64,000 nucleotides of DNA from Agreia sp. VKM Ac-1783 (lineage in GTDB: Bacteria; Actinomycetota; Actinomycetes; Actinomycetales; Microbacteriaceae), in contig NZ_FXWI01000001.1 in NCBI RefSeq assembly GCF_900177765.1, positions 558,001-622,000 on the forward strand, given 5' to 3'. The notes beneath the pieces are model-generated. The model was given only the letters and a program-made list of their open reading frames with translations. It had not been told where the DNA came from and ran no database searches. A program made the translations under genes and the position numbers. Positions 1-10,195 of the stretch are shown here, piece after piece (position 1 is the first letter of the stretch; each line of letters begins with the position of its first letter).

Positions 1-1
1 C

Positions 2-2677
<2,676 letters not shown>

Positions 2678-2684
2678 CACCCAT

Positions 2685-2707
2685 CGTTCCCTGAGCGTGT
2701 CGAAGGG
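2685..2707. repeat. Short dispersed repeat TTCCCTGAGCNNGTCGAAGGG
   Basis: The sequence TTCCCTGAGC-GT-GTCGAAGGG sits 8 nt after the secA stop. A second copy with CT at the variable position lies at 63622-63644, also just after a stop codon. It is an imperfect palindrome and could help end transcription; that role is inference. Confidence 0.6.
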
Positions 2708-2727
2708 GCATGACGAAGGGTGTTTGC

Positions 2728-2794
2728 TCGACCAGTGCCACGTCGGCGCTGGTCGAGTAGTTGCTCCGACTGCGGAGCCGACGTATCGAGACCA
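2728..2794. repeat. Palindromic CTGGTCGAG element after secA
   Basis: CTCGACCAG at 2728-2736 is the inverted copy of CTGGTCGAG at 2748-2756, and the element continues as GTAG...CGTATCGAGACC to 2794. It belongs to the same family as the elements at 43349, 49062 and 59708. It lies between the converging ends of secA and the Rv3235-like gene. Confidence 0.65.
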
Positions 2795-2797
2795 GGC

Positions 2798-3295
2798 TCA
2801 GAGCACGTTGATGGCGCTTGCGCGCCAGCGCTTGTCGAGGCCCTCGAGACGTATTGCCACGGCCCTCGTGCGCGCTTTGCCATGCACGATGACCACGCCT
2901 TCGACGACGCCGTCGGCGGGTTCGCACGTGATCGTGTTGCCGATGCGAAACGACGGCCGACCGACGGGCGCCCTTCGCGCCTGACGCGCTCGAGCCGAGA
3001 GGACAACTCGCTTGAGCAGATGGCGGTAGACGTCGTCGGCCACCCACCTCGAGAGTTGATCGAGATCGCGCGCTCCGGCGAGGACCTCGAGGACGCATCG
3101 AGCGAGGTTCTCCATCAGTGGGATGGGGTTCGGGAGAGAAGACGTCGACGTGGGCTGGGCTTCGAAGTACTCGAGATGCTCCGACTCTGTCGGCTTTGCT
3201 GCCTCGGACGGCATCTGCGGCACGGCGTGCAGCGTGGCTCGGGTCGGGGATGCGCTGCGTTCGGTGGTCGCGTGTGCGGTGAGGTGACTGTGCAT
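2798..3295 (-). CDS. Rv3235-like (DUF6459-type) protein
   Basis: A 165-residue protein of unknown function. The C-terminal half carries the pattern typical of the actinobacterial Rv3235 family: a basic stretch, FRIGNTITCEPADGVVEG, then VRA-type and RLEGLDKRW segments near the end. Such genes occur next to secA in actinobacteria, as here. The N-terminal 60 residues are low in complexity and probably disordered. The reading frame is open further upstream, but the ATG at 3295 follows AGAGAAG and starts the conserved length, so I prefer it. No catalytic motif is visible. Family assignment is from memory of the pattern. Confidence 0.75.
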   Translation of the reverse strand: MHSHLTAHATTERSASPTRATLHAVPQMPSEAAKPTESEHLEYFEAQPTSTSSLPNPIPLMENLARCVLEVLAGARDLDQLSRWVADDVYRHLLKRVVLSARARQARRAPVGRPSFRIGNTITCEPADGVVEGVVIVHGKARTRAVAIRLEGLDKRWRASAINVL

Positions 3296-3409
3296 AATGT
3301 CTTCTCTGGCGATACAGGCGGACGAGAGAAAAAGAGCTGCGTGAGCAGGGTGCTGCGGCAAGCGCAGGGCGCGCCGCAGTGACCTCGGTGAATCGGTCGT
3401 CCCGTTCAT

Positions 3410-3473
3410 CCCCCAGTTGGACTCGCGATGCACTGTCAGTGACAACAGTGGTGTTCGTACCCCCACTTGGGGG
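3410..3473. promoter_or_regulatory. Clustered palindromes in divergent intergenic region
   Basis: The gap between the divergent genes starting at 3295 (minus) and 3578 (plus) holds CCCCCAGTTGG at 3410-3420, CACTGT-N8-ACAGTG at 3431-3450 and CCCCCA-CT-TGGGGG at 3460-3473. These are good candidates for protein-binding sites. The rest of this 282-nt gap shows nothing else recognisable apart from the -10 box at 3565. Confidence 0.4.
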
Positions 3474-3564
3474 ATATTTGGATACTAAACCAGCTTTCAA
3501 CTCATGGTGTCTACAAGCGTTTCTGCCCTGTGGATAGATCTCGCGGGGGGCCGCCAAGACCGGT

Positions 3565-3570
3565 TACCGT
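3565..3570 (+). promoter_or_regulatory. -10 box for a probably leaderless mRNA
   Basis: TACCGT ends 7 nt before the ATG at 3578 and no Shine-Dalgarno sequence is present, so transcription probably starts at or next to the start codon. Confidence 0.45.
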
Positions 3571-3577
3571 GCCTTCT

Positions 3578-4192
3578 ATGCGCTGGGACAACCTGTTCTC
3601 TGATCTCGAGAGCCAACTCGAGTACGGCCTGAACGCCGAGGAGAACGATCTTCACGAAGAGGAAGAGCGGCTTCGGCTGGGCCGACTGTCGCTGCGTGAC
3701 AGGCTCTGTCAGCTCGCGGCCGTCTCCGATCGGGGAGCGAACTACTCGATCGCATTCGTTCTGGTGGGCGGGGTGACTCTCTCGGCGCGGGTGAAGACCA
3801 TCGGCAAAGACTGGTTCGCGGCCGACATCGCCGTCGTGGCAGGGGCAGAGCGCGCACGGAGGCAGACGCAGTGCATCGTGCCTCTCGCAGCTGTCCACGG
3901 GCTCTCCCTGACAAGACGACAGATCCGTCACTCGCTCGAGCCAGCGGCCGAGGAGGAGCGCCGTGCCCTCACCGACAGGCTGGGGCTCGCGTTCCTTTTG
4001 CGCGATCTCTGCCGCCGGCGTGCGACGGTCGACGTGATGTTGCCGACAGAGTCTCTTTTCGGAACGATCGACCGGGTGGGGCGCGACCACTTCGACCTCG
4101 CGATACACGAGGCGGCATCGCCGCGGAGGGATGCCGAGGTCGTGGGCTACCGCGTGATCTCTTTCGACTGCCTCGTGATGCTCAGAGTGTGA
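3578..4192 (+). CDS. Conserved hypothetical protein, 204 aa
   Basis: I do not recognise this family. It is a soluble, charged protein with an acidic N-terminal segment (LEYGLNAEENDLHEEEERL), followed by two similar beta-rich stretches around 'SIAFVLVGGVTLSARVKTIGKDW' (quoted in parts: VGGVTLSARV, KTIGKDWF) and 'TVDVMLPTESLFGTIDRVGRDH' (VMLPTESLFG, TIDRVGRDHF), which look like a repeated small beta-domain. The in-frame extension upstream to 3467 has no ribosome site and poor composition; ATG 3578 with the TACCGT box fits better. It converges on the HTH gene and precedes the SAF and CpaE-like genes, so a shared role with them is possible but unproven. Confidence 0.6.
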   Translation: MRWDNLFSDLESQLEYGLNAEENDLHEEEERLRLGRLSLRDRLCQLAAVSDRGANYSIAFVLVGGVTLSARVKTIGKDWFAADIAVVAGAERARRQTQCIVPLAAVHGLSLTRRQIRHSLEPAAEEERRALTDRLGLAFLLRDLCRRRATVDVMLPTESLFGTIDRVGRDHFDLAIHEAASPRRDAEVVGYRVISFDCLVMLRV

Positions 4193-4222
4193 TTCGCACA
4201 CCTCTCGCATCGGCCATGGGCC

Positions 4223-4504
4223 TCACCGCCTGATGATGCGCCCGTCGGACAGCTCGGGCAGGGGAGCCGCGTCGGATTGATTCCAGAGCGAGAGGCGTCG
4301 GCTTTCTTCGTACATCGCCTCGATATAGGACTCGAGAACGTCTCGCTCGATGCGCCAATGCCCGCTTGCCCCCACCTTGATCGCCGGCAGTTCGCCCGAC
4401 CGAACGAGGGAGTACACCTGCCGCGCCGACACGTTCAACACGTCGGCCGTATCGGCGAGAGTGAGGAAGCGACCGAGTCGATCAGGAGAATCGGGTTCGT
4501 TCAT
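4223..4504 (-). CDS. Small helix-turn-helix DNA-binding protein (excisionase/MerR-like HTH_17)
   Basis: A 93-residue protein whose core LTLADTADVLNVSARQVYSL is a typical winged-helix motif of the HTH_17/excisionase class, followed by the wing IKVGASGHWRIERDVLESYI. Such proteins act as DNA-binding adaptors or small repressors. The ATG at 4504 follows CATAAT by 6 nt and has no Shine-Dalgarno site, suggesting a leaderless message. It is divergent from the SAF-domain gene at 4591, so it could regulate that gene or the neighbouring 3578 gene; this is inference. No integrase is nearby, so a role as a phage excisionase is unlikely. Confidence 0.75.
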   Translation of the reverse strand: MNEPDSPDRLGRFLTLADTADVLNVSARQVYSLVRSGELPAIKVGASGHWRIERDVLESYIEAMYEESRRLSLWNQSDAAPLPELSDGRIIRR

Positions 4505-4510
4505 TCCACA

Positions 4511-4516
4511 ATTATG
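4511..4516 (-). promoter_or_regulatory. -10 box of the HTH gene
   Basis: On the minus strand CATAAT (one mismatch to TATAAT) ends 6 nt before the ATG at 4504, with no ribosome-binding site between. Confidence 0.45.
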
Positions 4517-4590
4517 AAACCGCCTCGAGGCCCCCGACGGGGCTGTGGATAACTTTCCCGCCATCCGTCGAACATTGGCACGATGTGCGT

Positions 4591-5235
4591 ATGGACCGAT
4601 CAGCTCCCCGTGTCAGGGCTCACCGCTCGTTCGTTTTCGATCCCCGGTTCATCATCGGGTTGGTTCTCGTCGTCGTCTCTGCGCTCGGCGTCACCTGGCT
4701 GGTGGCGACGGTCGATCAGACCGCCGACGTCTACGTGGCGTCATCCACCCTCAATACCGGAGAGCGTTTCACCACGGACGATCTCGCCGTCGCGCATGTA
4801 CGACTCGGGACGGCGGTCGATCGCTATCTCGAGCCGGCCGATATTCCCGCCGACGGCGTCGTCGCCGTGAGACCGATCGAAAAGGGTGAACTCGTGCCGA
4901 GGAGTTCTGTGGGCGAGGTTCGTGCGGGCGACGAGGCTCAGGTTGTCGTCACAGTGTCCGGTCCTATACCCTCGGTCGTCGATCGATCCTCCCGGGTCAC
5001 GCTCTGGTCCTCGGCGGCCTCCGACTCGGGCACGACGTTCGAGGCTCCGGTCGTCTTGGTTGCCGATGCCGAGGTGATCTCGGTCATCGAGCCGACCGGC
5101 ATCGTCGCATCCGGCAGCGAGATGCGAGTCGAACTCAGGGTTCCGCGAGGGTCCGTGGCATCCGTGCTCGAGGCCATGGCGAACGGGGCGGCCCTCGCGA
5201 TCGTTCCCGACGACGAACCGTTGGCAGCACGGTGA
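4591..5235 (+). CDS. SAF-domain protein, CpaB/RcpC-like, membrane-anchored
   Basis: A 214-residue protein with a single N-terminal membrane segment (about residues 19-41, FIIGLVLVVVSALGVTWLV) and an extracytoplasmic SAF domain at about 45-115 (VASSTLNTGERFTTDDLAV, then GVVAVRPIEKGELV). This architecture is that of CpaB/RcpC of Flp (Tad) pili and of flagellar FlgA-like proteins. A GTG at 4585 in frame is an alternative start. The stop overlaps the GTG of the CpaE-like gene (GTGA), so the two are translationally coupled. No TadA ATPase, TadBC or pilin gene lies in the window, which makes the pair an orphan remnant or a different machine. Confidence 0.75.
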   Translation: MDRSAPRVRAHRSFVFDPRFIIGLVLVVVSALGVTWLVATVDQTADVYVASSTLNTGERFTTDDLAVAHVRLGTAVDRYLEPADIPADGVVAVRPIEKGELVPRSSVGEVRAGDEAQVVVTVSGPIPSVVDRSSRVTLWSSAASDSGTTFEAPVVLVADAEVISVIEPTGIVASGSEMRVELRVPRGSVASVLEAMANGAALAIVPDDEPLAAR

Positions 5236-6512
5236 CCGGGATGCTGTCGGTCGTGACCTGCCTCGCCGACACCGCAGGCGACCGGCTCGTGCGAGAGATT
5301 CGTTCTGCCGACCACGACATCGTCGCCCGCGTCGACTCGGCCCATGAAGTGATCGACGCGATCCGGGGCCATTCGGTCGACGGCGTCATCGTCTCGGCGA
5401 CTCGGCGGCACCTGACGCTCGACGTTCTTGCAGAGGCCGATGAGGCGGGCGTGCGCATCGTTGCCGTCGCCGACGACGATGCAGCACGGCGGTATGCGCT
5501 CTCGCTCGGACTGTTCGAGGTCGTCGACGTGCACAGCCCCTGGAATGACATCGAGGTGCTGCTGAGAGGAGGAGTCGCCGTCCCCCTCGGCGCGGCTCCG
5601 CACTCCCGCCGCGGCACCGTGATCGCCGTCTGGGGGCCGGCCGGTGCGCCGGGGCGCACGACGGTCGCTATCCAGCTCGCCTCCGAGCTCGCGTTTCGCG
5701 GCAGAACCGTCGCATTGGTCGACGCCGACACCTATGGGGGAGCGGTGGCGCCGAGCCTCGGCATGCTCGACGAGTCTCCGTCGTTCGCCGCAGCGTGCCG
5801 TCTTGCGTCACGCGACAGCCTCACACTCGCAGAGTTGGAGCGGGTCGCTTCGCGCTACACCTCTCCACGGTCGGAGTTCTGGATCCTGAGCGGCATAGGC
5901 CGTGCGTCGCGCTGGCCCGAACTCGGGGCAGATCGGGTGACCAGCGTGCTCAGCACGTGTCGGCAGTGGGTCGACTACGTCGTCGTCGATACCGGGTTCA
6001 ATCTCGAAACAGACGAGGAGATCGCGAGCGACATGTTCGCGCCGCGCCGAAATGCGGCGACGCTGGCGGCGCTGCGGCAGGCCGATCACGTCGTTGCTGT
6101 CGGAGCTGCCGATCCGATCGGCCTCTCACGCTTTCTGCGCGCTCACGTCGACCTGCTCGAACAGGTCGAGACGGCTCAGATCTCGGTGGTCATCAACCGT
6201 CTGCGCGCGAGCTCGGTCGGCAGCAATGCCCAGCACCAGGTGCAGCAGACTCTGAGGCGATTCGGCGGTCTCGACAATGCCGTCTTCGTACCCCTCGATG
6301 TGCCGGGTGTCGACTCGGCAGTTCTCGCGGGCAAGACCATCCACGACGCCGCGCCCCGTTCTCCGGTTCGGTCGGCCATCGCCCACCTGGTCGATGTCAA
6401 CATCCTCCCTCCGGCGGCACAGGGCACGTCGAGAAAACAGGCCAGACGAGCTGCTCGACAGGAGTCGAAGACCGGGCCGCTGCAGACGCTGCGCGCACGT
6501 CGCCTAGGCTAG
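5232..6512 (+). CDS. CpaE/TadZ-like MinD/ParA-family ATPase
   Basis: A 426-residue protein with an N-terminal receiver-like domain (about 1-115) and a C-terminal deviant-Walker P-loop domain. Walker A is WGPAGAPGRTT (about 134-144), with Arg in the place of the usual invoked Lys, and the switch region is LVDADTYGG (161-170). The order pseudo-receiver plus MinD-like ATPase is that of CpaE/TadZ, which positions Tad pili at the pole. GTG 5232 overlaps the stop of the SAF gene; an ATG nine bases on is an alternative. The Arg-for-Lys change in the P-loop (GAPGRTT) is typical of several TadZ proteins and may weaken ATP hydrolysis; that is inference. Confidence 0.75.
   Translation: MTGMLSVVTCLADTAGDRLVREIRSADHDIVARVDSAHEVIDAIRGHSVDGVIVSATRRHLTLDVLAEADEAGVRIVAVADDDAARRYALSLGLFEVVDVHSPWNDIEVLLRGGVAVPLGAAPHSRRGTVIAVWGPAGAPGRTTVAIQLASELAFRGRTVALVDADTYGGAVAPSLGMLDESPSFAAACRLASRDSLTLAELERVASRYTSPRSEFWILSGIGRASRWPELGADRVTSVLSTCRQWVDYVVVDTGFNLETDEEIASDMFAPRRNAATLAALRQADHVVAVGAADPIGLSRFLRAHVDLLEQVETAQISVVINRLRASSVGSNAQHQVQQTLRRFGGLDNAVFVPLDVPGVDSAVLAGKTIHDAAPRSPVRSAIAHLVDVNILPPAAQGTSRKQARRAARQESKTGPLQTLRARRLG
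6505..6510 (+). promoter_or_regulatory. -10 box of pdtaS-like gene
   Basis: TAGGCT ends 6 nt before the GTG at 6517. It overlaps the last codons of the preceding gene. A leaderless transcript is likely. Confidence 0.45.
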
Positions 6513-6516
6513 GCAG

Positions 6517-8010
6517 GTGTCGACGCTCAGTGATCTCGTACTTGCCCAGGGCCGCTCCTCCGAAGCCGATGTCGAATGGCTGCATCTGCTGGTCAGCGAC
6601 TGGCAGCTACTGGCCGACCTCGCCTTCGCAGACATCGTGCTCTGGGTTCCGACCGCAGATGATTCGTTCCTCGCCGTCGCCCACGCGCGCCCGTCGAGCT
6701 CGGCGACTCTCTTCTATCGCGACTTCGTCGGTCAGAAGATCAAGCCCGAGTGGAACACCCAGGTCACCGAGGCATTCCGCAACTCGGTCATCGTCGACAC
6801 GGCCGCGCCCGACTGGTACGAGGAGACTCCCACGCGAGTGCGCGCCGTTCCCGTGCTGCGACGTCTCGTGCCGAATGATCGGCAGACCACCGAGAACCCC
6901 ATCGCGGTCATCACCCGCCACACGAATCTCAGCGAGACGCGCACTCCCAGCCGGCAGGAACTGACGTTCAACGAGTGCGCCAACGACCTCTTCGCCATGA
7001 TCGGCACGGGCGACTTTCCCGACCTGGGCGCACCGACCGGGCCGCGCCGAGGCGCGCCCCGCGCATCCGACGGTTTGATCAGGCTCGACGCCGACGGAAT
7101 CGTCACCTTCGCCAGCCCCAATGGCCTGTCGGCGTTCAACCGCATGGGCTTTCCCGAGGAGCTCGAGGGGCAGTCGCTGGCCGAGGTCACGACGACACTT
7201 CTCGGTGGCCGGCTCGAGGTCGACGAATCCCTGCCTCTCGTGGTGACGGGACGGGCGCCGTGGCGAACCGACATCGAAGCCAAGGGTGTCACCGTGTCGC
7301 TTCGCGCGATCCCGTTGCGTCTGCAGGGCACTCGCTTCGGCGCGATCGTGCTGTGCCGCGACGTGACAGAACTGAGGCACACCGAGCGCGAGCTCATCAC
7401 AAAAGACGCGACGATCCGCGAGATCCACCATCGGGTCAAGAACAACCTGCAGACGGTCGCGTCGCTCCTGCGCATCCAGGCCCGTCGAACCCACTCTGAA
7501 GACGCGAAAGACGCCCTGACCCAGGCCATGCGCCGGGTCGCGGCGATCGCGGTCGTGCACGACACCCTGAGCGAGGGGCTCAACCAGCGCGTCGACTTCG
7601 ACGAGGTATTCGACCGAGTGCTGCTGCTGGTGGCCGAGGTCGCCTCGGCCCACAACACCACCGTGCATCCGAAGTCGAGCGGCAGCTTCGGCGTTCTTCC
7701 CAGTGAGTACGCCACCCCGCTCGCGCTGGCCCTCACCGAGCTCGTCACGAACGCCGTCGAGCACGGACTCGCCGGTCAGGAGGGTCAGGTCGAGATCGTC
7801 GCGACGCGTTCGGAAGAGAACCTGACCGTCGAGGTGCGCGACAACGGAACCGGCCTGCCGGAGGGCAAGGTCGGCTCAGGGCTCGGCACGCAGATCGTGC
7901 GCACCCTCATTCAGGGCGAGCTCGGCGGCACGATCGACTGGCACACGATGGTGGGCTCGGGCACGGTCGTCACGATCGAGATCCCGTTCCGCTGGCTGAC
8001 GAAGCCGTAG
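6517..8010 (+). CDS. pdtaS: PdtaS-like sensor histidine kinase
   Basis: A 497-residue cytosolic kinase with no membrane segment. Domains are a GAF-like N-terminal region (about 5-165), a PAS domain (about 183-290), a HisKA_2 dimerisation helix with EIHHRVKNNLQTVASL (His304/305), and an HATPase domain with N-box ELVTNAVEH (408-416) and G-box DNGTGLP. This order and the HisKA_2 class match mycobacterial PdtaS (Rv3220c), which signals to the RNA-binding antiterminator PdtaR. The convergent whiB1-like neighbour reproduces the Rv3219-Rv3220c pairing. No pdtaR gene is visible in the window. Confidence 0.88.
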   Translation: MSTLSDLVLAQGRSSEADVEWLHLLVSDWQLLADLAFADIVLWVPTADDSFLAVAHARPSSSATLFYRDFVGQKIKPEWNTQVTEAFRNSVIVDTAAPDWYEETPTRVRAVPVLRRLVPNDRQTTENPIAVITRHTNLSETRTPSRQELTFNECANDLFAMIGTGDFPDLGAPTGPRRGAPRASDGLIRLDADGIVTFASPNGLSAFNRMGFPEELEGQSLAEVTTTLLGGRLEVDESLPLVVTGRAPWRTDIEAKGVTVSLRAIPLRLQGTRFGAIVLCRDVTELRHTERELITKDATIREIHHRVKNNLQTVASLLRIQARRTHSEDAKDALTQAMRRVAAIAVVHDTLSEGLNQRVDFDEVFDRVLLLVAEVASAHNTTVHPKSSGSFGVLPSEYATPLALALTELVTNAVEHGLAGQEGQVEIVATRSEENLTVEVRDNGTGLPEGKVGSGLGTQIVRTLIQGELGGTIDWHTMVGSGTVVTIEIPFRWLTKP

Positions 8011-8033
8011 GCGAACGGGCAAGCCGAAGGCAA

Positions 8034-8107
8034 ACACGAACGAGCCGCGATTTCGTGAACTGTCGCGGGTAAGTACGACAGCCCGCGATCTCGCGGCTCG
8101 TGTGTGC
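8034..8107. terminator. Hairpin between convergent pdtaS and whiB1
   Basis: CGAGCCGCGA (8041-8050) pairs with TCGCGGCTCG (8091-8100), flanked by ACAC/GTGT, and an inner CTGTCG/CGACAG stem can also form. It lies between two converging stops and has no T-tract, so a bidirectional terminator role is inferred from place and shape. Confidence 0.55.
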
Positions 8108-8115
8108 TGTAGCGG

Positions 8116-8364
8116 CTAGGAAGCGCGGCGCGCTCGTGCGGCGCGACGCTTGAGAGCGCGGCGCTCGTCTTCGCTGAGTCCACCCCACACGCCCGAGTCC
8201 TGACCGGTCTCGAGGGCGTACTGCAGGCAGATCTCGGTGACCGTGCAACGTGCGCACACGGTCTTGGCCTTGTCGATCTGGTCGACAGCGGGGCCGGTGT
8301 TGCCGACGGGGAAGAACAGCTCGGGGTCTGCGGTGAGGCAGGCTGCTTTGTCGCGCCAATCCAT
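8116..8364 (-). CDS. whiB1: WhiB1-type iron-sulfur transcription factor
   Basis: An 82-residue WhiB-like protein. Four cysteines at 9, 37, 40 and 46 (C-x27-CxxC-x5-C) can hold a [4Fe-4S] cluster, and GVWGG followed by a basic tail (RRALKRRAARARRAS) forms the turn and DNA-binding segment. Cys spacing is the same as in WhiB1 of M. tuberculosis, an essential NO-responsive regulator that binds the primary sigma factor. The ATG follows AAGGAG, a good ribosome site. The neighbouring PdtaS-like kinase gene supports the WhiB1 identity over other Wbl paralogues. Confidence 0.92.
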   Translation of the reverse strand: MDWRDKAACLTADPELFFPVGNTGPAVDQIDKAKTVCARCTVTEICLQYALETGQDSGVWGGLSEDERRALKRRAARARRAS

Positions 8365-8462
8365 GGGGGTGCTCCTTATAGTGCGGAAGCTTGGGCTGCC
8401 CTACGGTTGTAGAAAAAGGCTCGGCCTAAGATTCGGGTGAAGGTCAATGGCACAGGGACTGC

Positions 8463-8499
8463 TGCAGAGAAAAATCTGCATCCACCCACGTCACTGTGA
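8463..8499. promoter_or_regulatory. Palindromes upstream of whiB1
   Basis: The 204-nt divergent gap between whiB1 and the membrane gene holds TGCAGA-N6-TCTGCA (8463-8480) and TCAC-T-GTGA (8491-8499). Either could be a regulator site; neither matches the CRP consensus orientation TGTGA-N6-TCACA. A TTGACC hexamer follows at 8506-8511. Confidence 0.35.
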
Positions 8500-8568
8500 G
8501 CAACATTGACCTCAAATATGGTCGCATACTGGTAATTGCAAATCAAGACTTTTCTAGGGGTAACGGCT

Positions 8569-9009
8569 GTGAGTGAACCGCTGAATTCGAAGCCAAATCC
8601 GGGTGAACAAGTATCGGATCAGTCGTCGCGACGACCGATTCTGTTGATCGCGCTCTCCGTGGTCATCGCAGCCGAGGCCGCTCTCGCGACGGGCGTCACC
8701 GTCTGGCTCGTCGTCGAACTGCTCACCGCGACCCCCGATTCGTTCGCATCGGCCGTGGTCATCCTGCTTCTCGCCGCGGGGCTCGCGTGCGCCCTGTGGG
8801 CGATGGTCGTCGGCCTGCTGCGCACGCAGAGCTGGGTGCGCGGTGCGGCCCTGACGTGGCAACTCCTGCAGATCGCCGTCGCGATCGGATGCTTTCAGGG
8901 CGTTTTCGCCGTTCCGTCGCTCGGGTGGGCGCTGCTGGCTCCGGCGGTCGTGGCCATCCTCCTGCTCCTGAGTCCTCCCGTGGTGGCGGCGACGCGCAGG
9001 CTCTCCTAG
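8569..9009 (+). CDS. Small integral membrane protein, 146 aa
   Basis: Unknown function. Four hydrophobic segments are visible (beginning near ILLIALSVVIAAEAALATG, FASAVVILLLAAGLACALW, LTWQLLQIAVAIGCFQGVF and LGWALLAPAVVAILLLLS), so it should span the membrane four times with a short polar N-terminus. The GTG at 8569 follows AGGGG by 8 nt, whereas an in-frame TTG at 8536 lacks a ribosome site. Similar four-helix proteins next to whiB1 are common in Microbacteriaceae, to my recollection; no functional residue is evident. Confidence 0.7.
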   Translation: MSEPLNSKPNPGEQVSDQSSRRPILLIALSVVIAAEAALATGVTVWLVVELLTATPDSFASAVVILLLAAGLACALWAMVVGLLRTQSWVRGAALTWQLLQIAVAIGCFQGVFAVPSLGWALLAPAVVAILLLLSPPVVAATRRLS

Positions 9010-9028
9010 CCATCTCCCGCAGCACTCG

Positions 9029-9379
9029 TCAGGAGCGCAGGATGGAGGTCATCTTCTTTCCTCGTCCGACTTCGTCGACCAACTTGTCCATGTAGCGGAT
9101 CTTCTGCATGAGGGGATCGTCGATCTCTTCGACGCGGATTCCGCAGATGACGCCGGTGATGAGCGAGGCGTTGGGGTTGAATGCCGGGGCGTCGTCGAAA
9201 AACTGCTCGAGGGTCACCTCGTCGGCAATGATCTTCTCGAGTTCGACCTGGCTGTAGCCCGTCAGCCAGCGGATCACCAGGTCGACATCAGCCGGGTTCT
9301 GGCCCTTGCGCTCGGCTTTGGCCACGTAGTGCGGGTAGATGCTCGCGAAACTCGTGGTGAAGATGCGATGCCGCTCCAT
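9029..9379 (-). CDS. DUF2200 family protein
   Basis: A 116-residue soluble protein with the DUF2200 pattern: the opening [27 protein letters not shown] in the middle and [20 protein letters not shown] near the end. The biochemical role of the family is not known. Its stop and start lie close to the peroxiredoxin gene on the same strand (18 nt upstream), so the two are probably co-transcribed, with the peroxiredoxin first. Length agrees with the family. Confidence 0.85.
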   Translation of the reverse strand: MERHRIFTTSFASIYPHYVAKAERKGQNPADVDLVIRWLTGYSQVELEKIIADEVTLEQFFDDAPAFNPNASLITGVICGIRVEEIDDPLMQKIRYMDKLVDEVGRGKKMTSILRS

Positions 9380-9397
9380 GGCTCGGCTCCCTTCTGC

Positions 9398-9880
9398 TCA
9401 GCTGTCGATGCCCAGCTTCTTGCGAAGCGAGGCGACGTGACCGGTCGCCTTGACGTTGTAGAGGGCGAGGGTGATGACGCCGTTCTCGTCGAGCACGAAG
9501 GTCGAGCGGATGACGCCGGTGACGGTCTTGCCGTAGAGGGACTTCTCGCCCCAGGTGGCGTACGCCTCGTGCACTGTCTTGTCGGGGTCGGAGAGCAGAG
9601 GGAAGGTGAGATTCTGGCTCTCTTTGAACGCCGCGAGCTTGGCGGGCTTGTCTCGTGAGACACCGAGTACCTGGTAGCCGGCGCTCGCGAGCGAGTTGAG
9701 GTTGTCGCGGAAGTCGCACGCCTGCGTGGTGCATCCGGGGGTGTCGGCCTCGGGGTAGAAGTAGACGATCGTCTTCTTGCCGCGGTAGTCGCTGAGTGAC
9801 ACTTCGGCGCCATCCTGGTCGAGGAGGGTGAACTCGGGGGCAGGTGTACCCGCGGTCAGGCGCGAAACGGTGTCGGTCAT
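9398..9880 (-). CDS. bcp: Thioredoxin-dependent thiol peroxidase (BCP/PrxQ)
   Basis: A 160-residue atypical 2-Cys peroxiredoxin that reduces peroxides in the cytoplasm using thioredoxin. The peroxidatic Cys50 lies in PEADTPGCTTQACDF with the resolving Cys55 five residues on, the hallmark of the BCP/PrxQ class. The thioredoxin fold continues through VLGVSRDKPAKLAAF and FPLLSDPDKTVHEAYATWG. The ATG follows GAGGAGA. It heads a two-gene unit with DUF2200 and is divergent from tRNA-Lys. Confidence 0.95.
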   Translation of the reverse strand: MTDTVSRLTAGTPAPEFTLLDQDGAEVSLSDYRGKKTIVYFYPEADTPGCTTQACDFRDNLNSLASAGYQVLGVSRDKPAKLAAFKESQNLTFPLLSDPDKTVHEAYATWGEKSLYGKTVTGVIRSTFVLDENGVITLALYNVKATGHVASLRKKLGIDS

Positions 9881-9962
9881 GGTTCTCCTCAGTATCGAAG
9901 CGTCGCACGACGCTCATATCTCATGGTAGTGTTTTCCCTCGGCGCCGCAGTTTCGCGCCAAG

Positions 9963-10035
<73 letters not shown>

Positions 10036-10040
10036 CCGAG

Positions 10041-10080
10041 GGCCCGGAATCGTGATGATTACCGGGCCATTCTTCTTTTT
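10041..10080 (+). terminator. Terminator after tRNA-Lys
   Basis: GGCCCGG (10041-10047) pairs with CCGGGCC (10062-10068), followed by ATTCTTCTTTTT. It starts six bases after the tRNA. Confidence 0.8.
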
Positions 10081-10131
10081 CCAGACGCTCAGGCGCTCGT
10101 GCGCTCGTGCGCTCAGATCTCCGGCCACGAA

Positions 10132-10162
10132 AAAGCCCGAGGCCGCGGAGGCCTCGGGCTTT
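10132..10162 (-). terminator. Terminator of the proline-rich protein gene
   Basis: Perfect 13-bp arms AAAGCCCGAGGCC (10132-10144) and GGCCTCGGGCTTT (10150-10162) with a 5-nt loop. Read on the minus strand it ends in a T-run, so it mainly serves the gene ending at 10196. Confidence 0.85.
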
Positions 10163-10195
10163 CTCGTCGTGATGCCGGCGCGTGCGCCGTCTAGG

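Noticed and set aside
4223-4504. Phage excisionase
   Set aside because: The HTH class fits, but no integrase, att site or phage gene is nearby; a chromosomal regulator is likelier.
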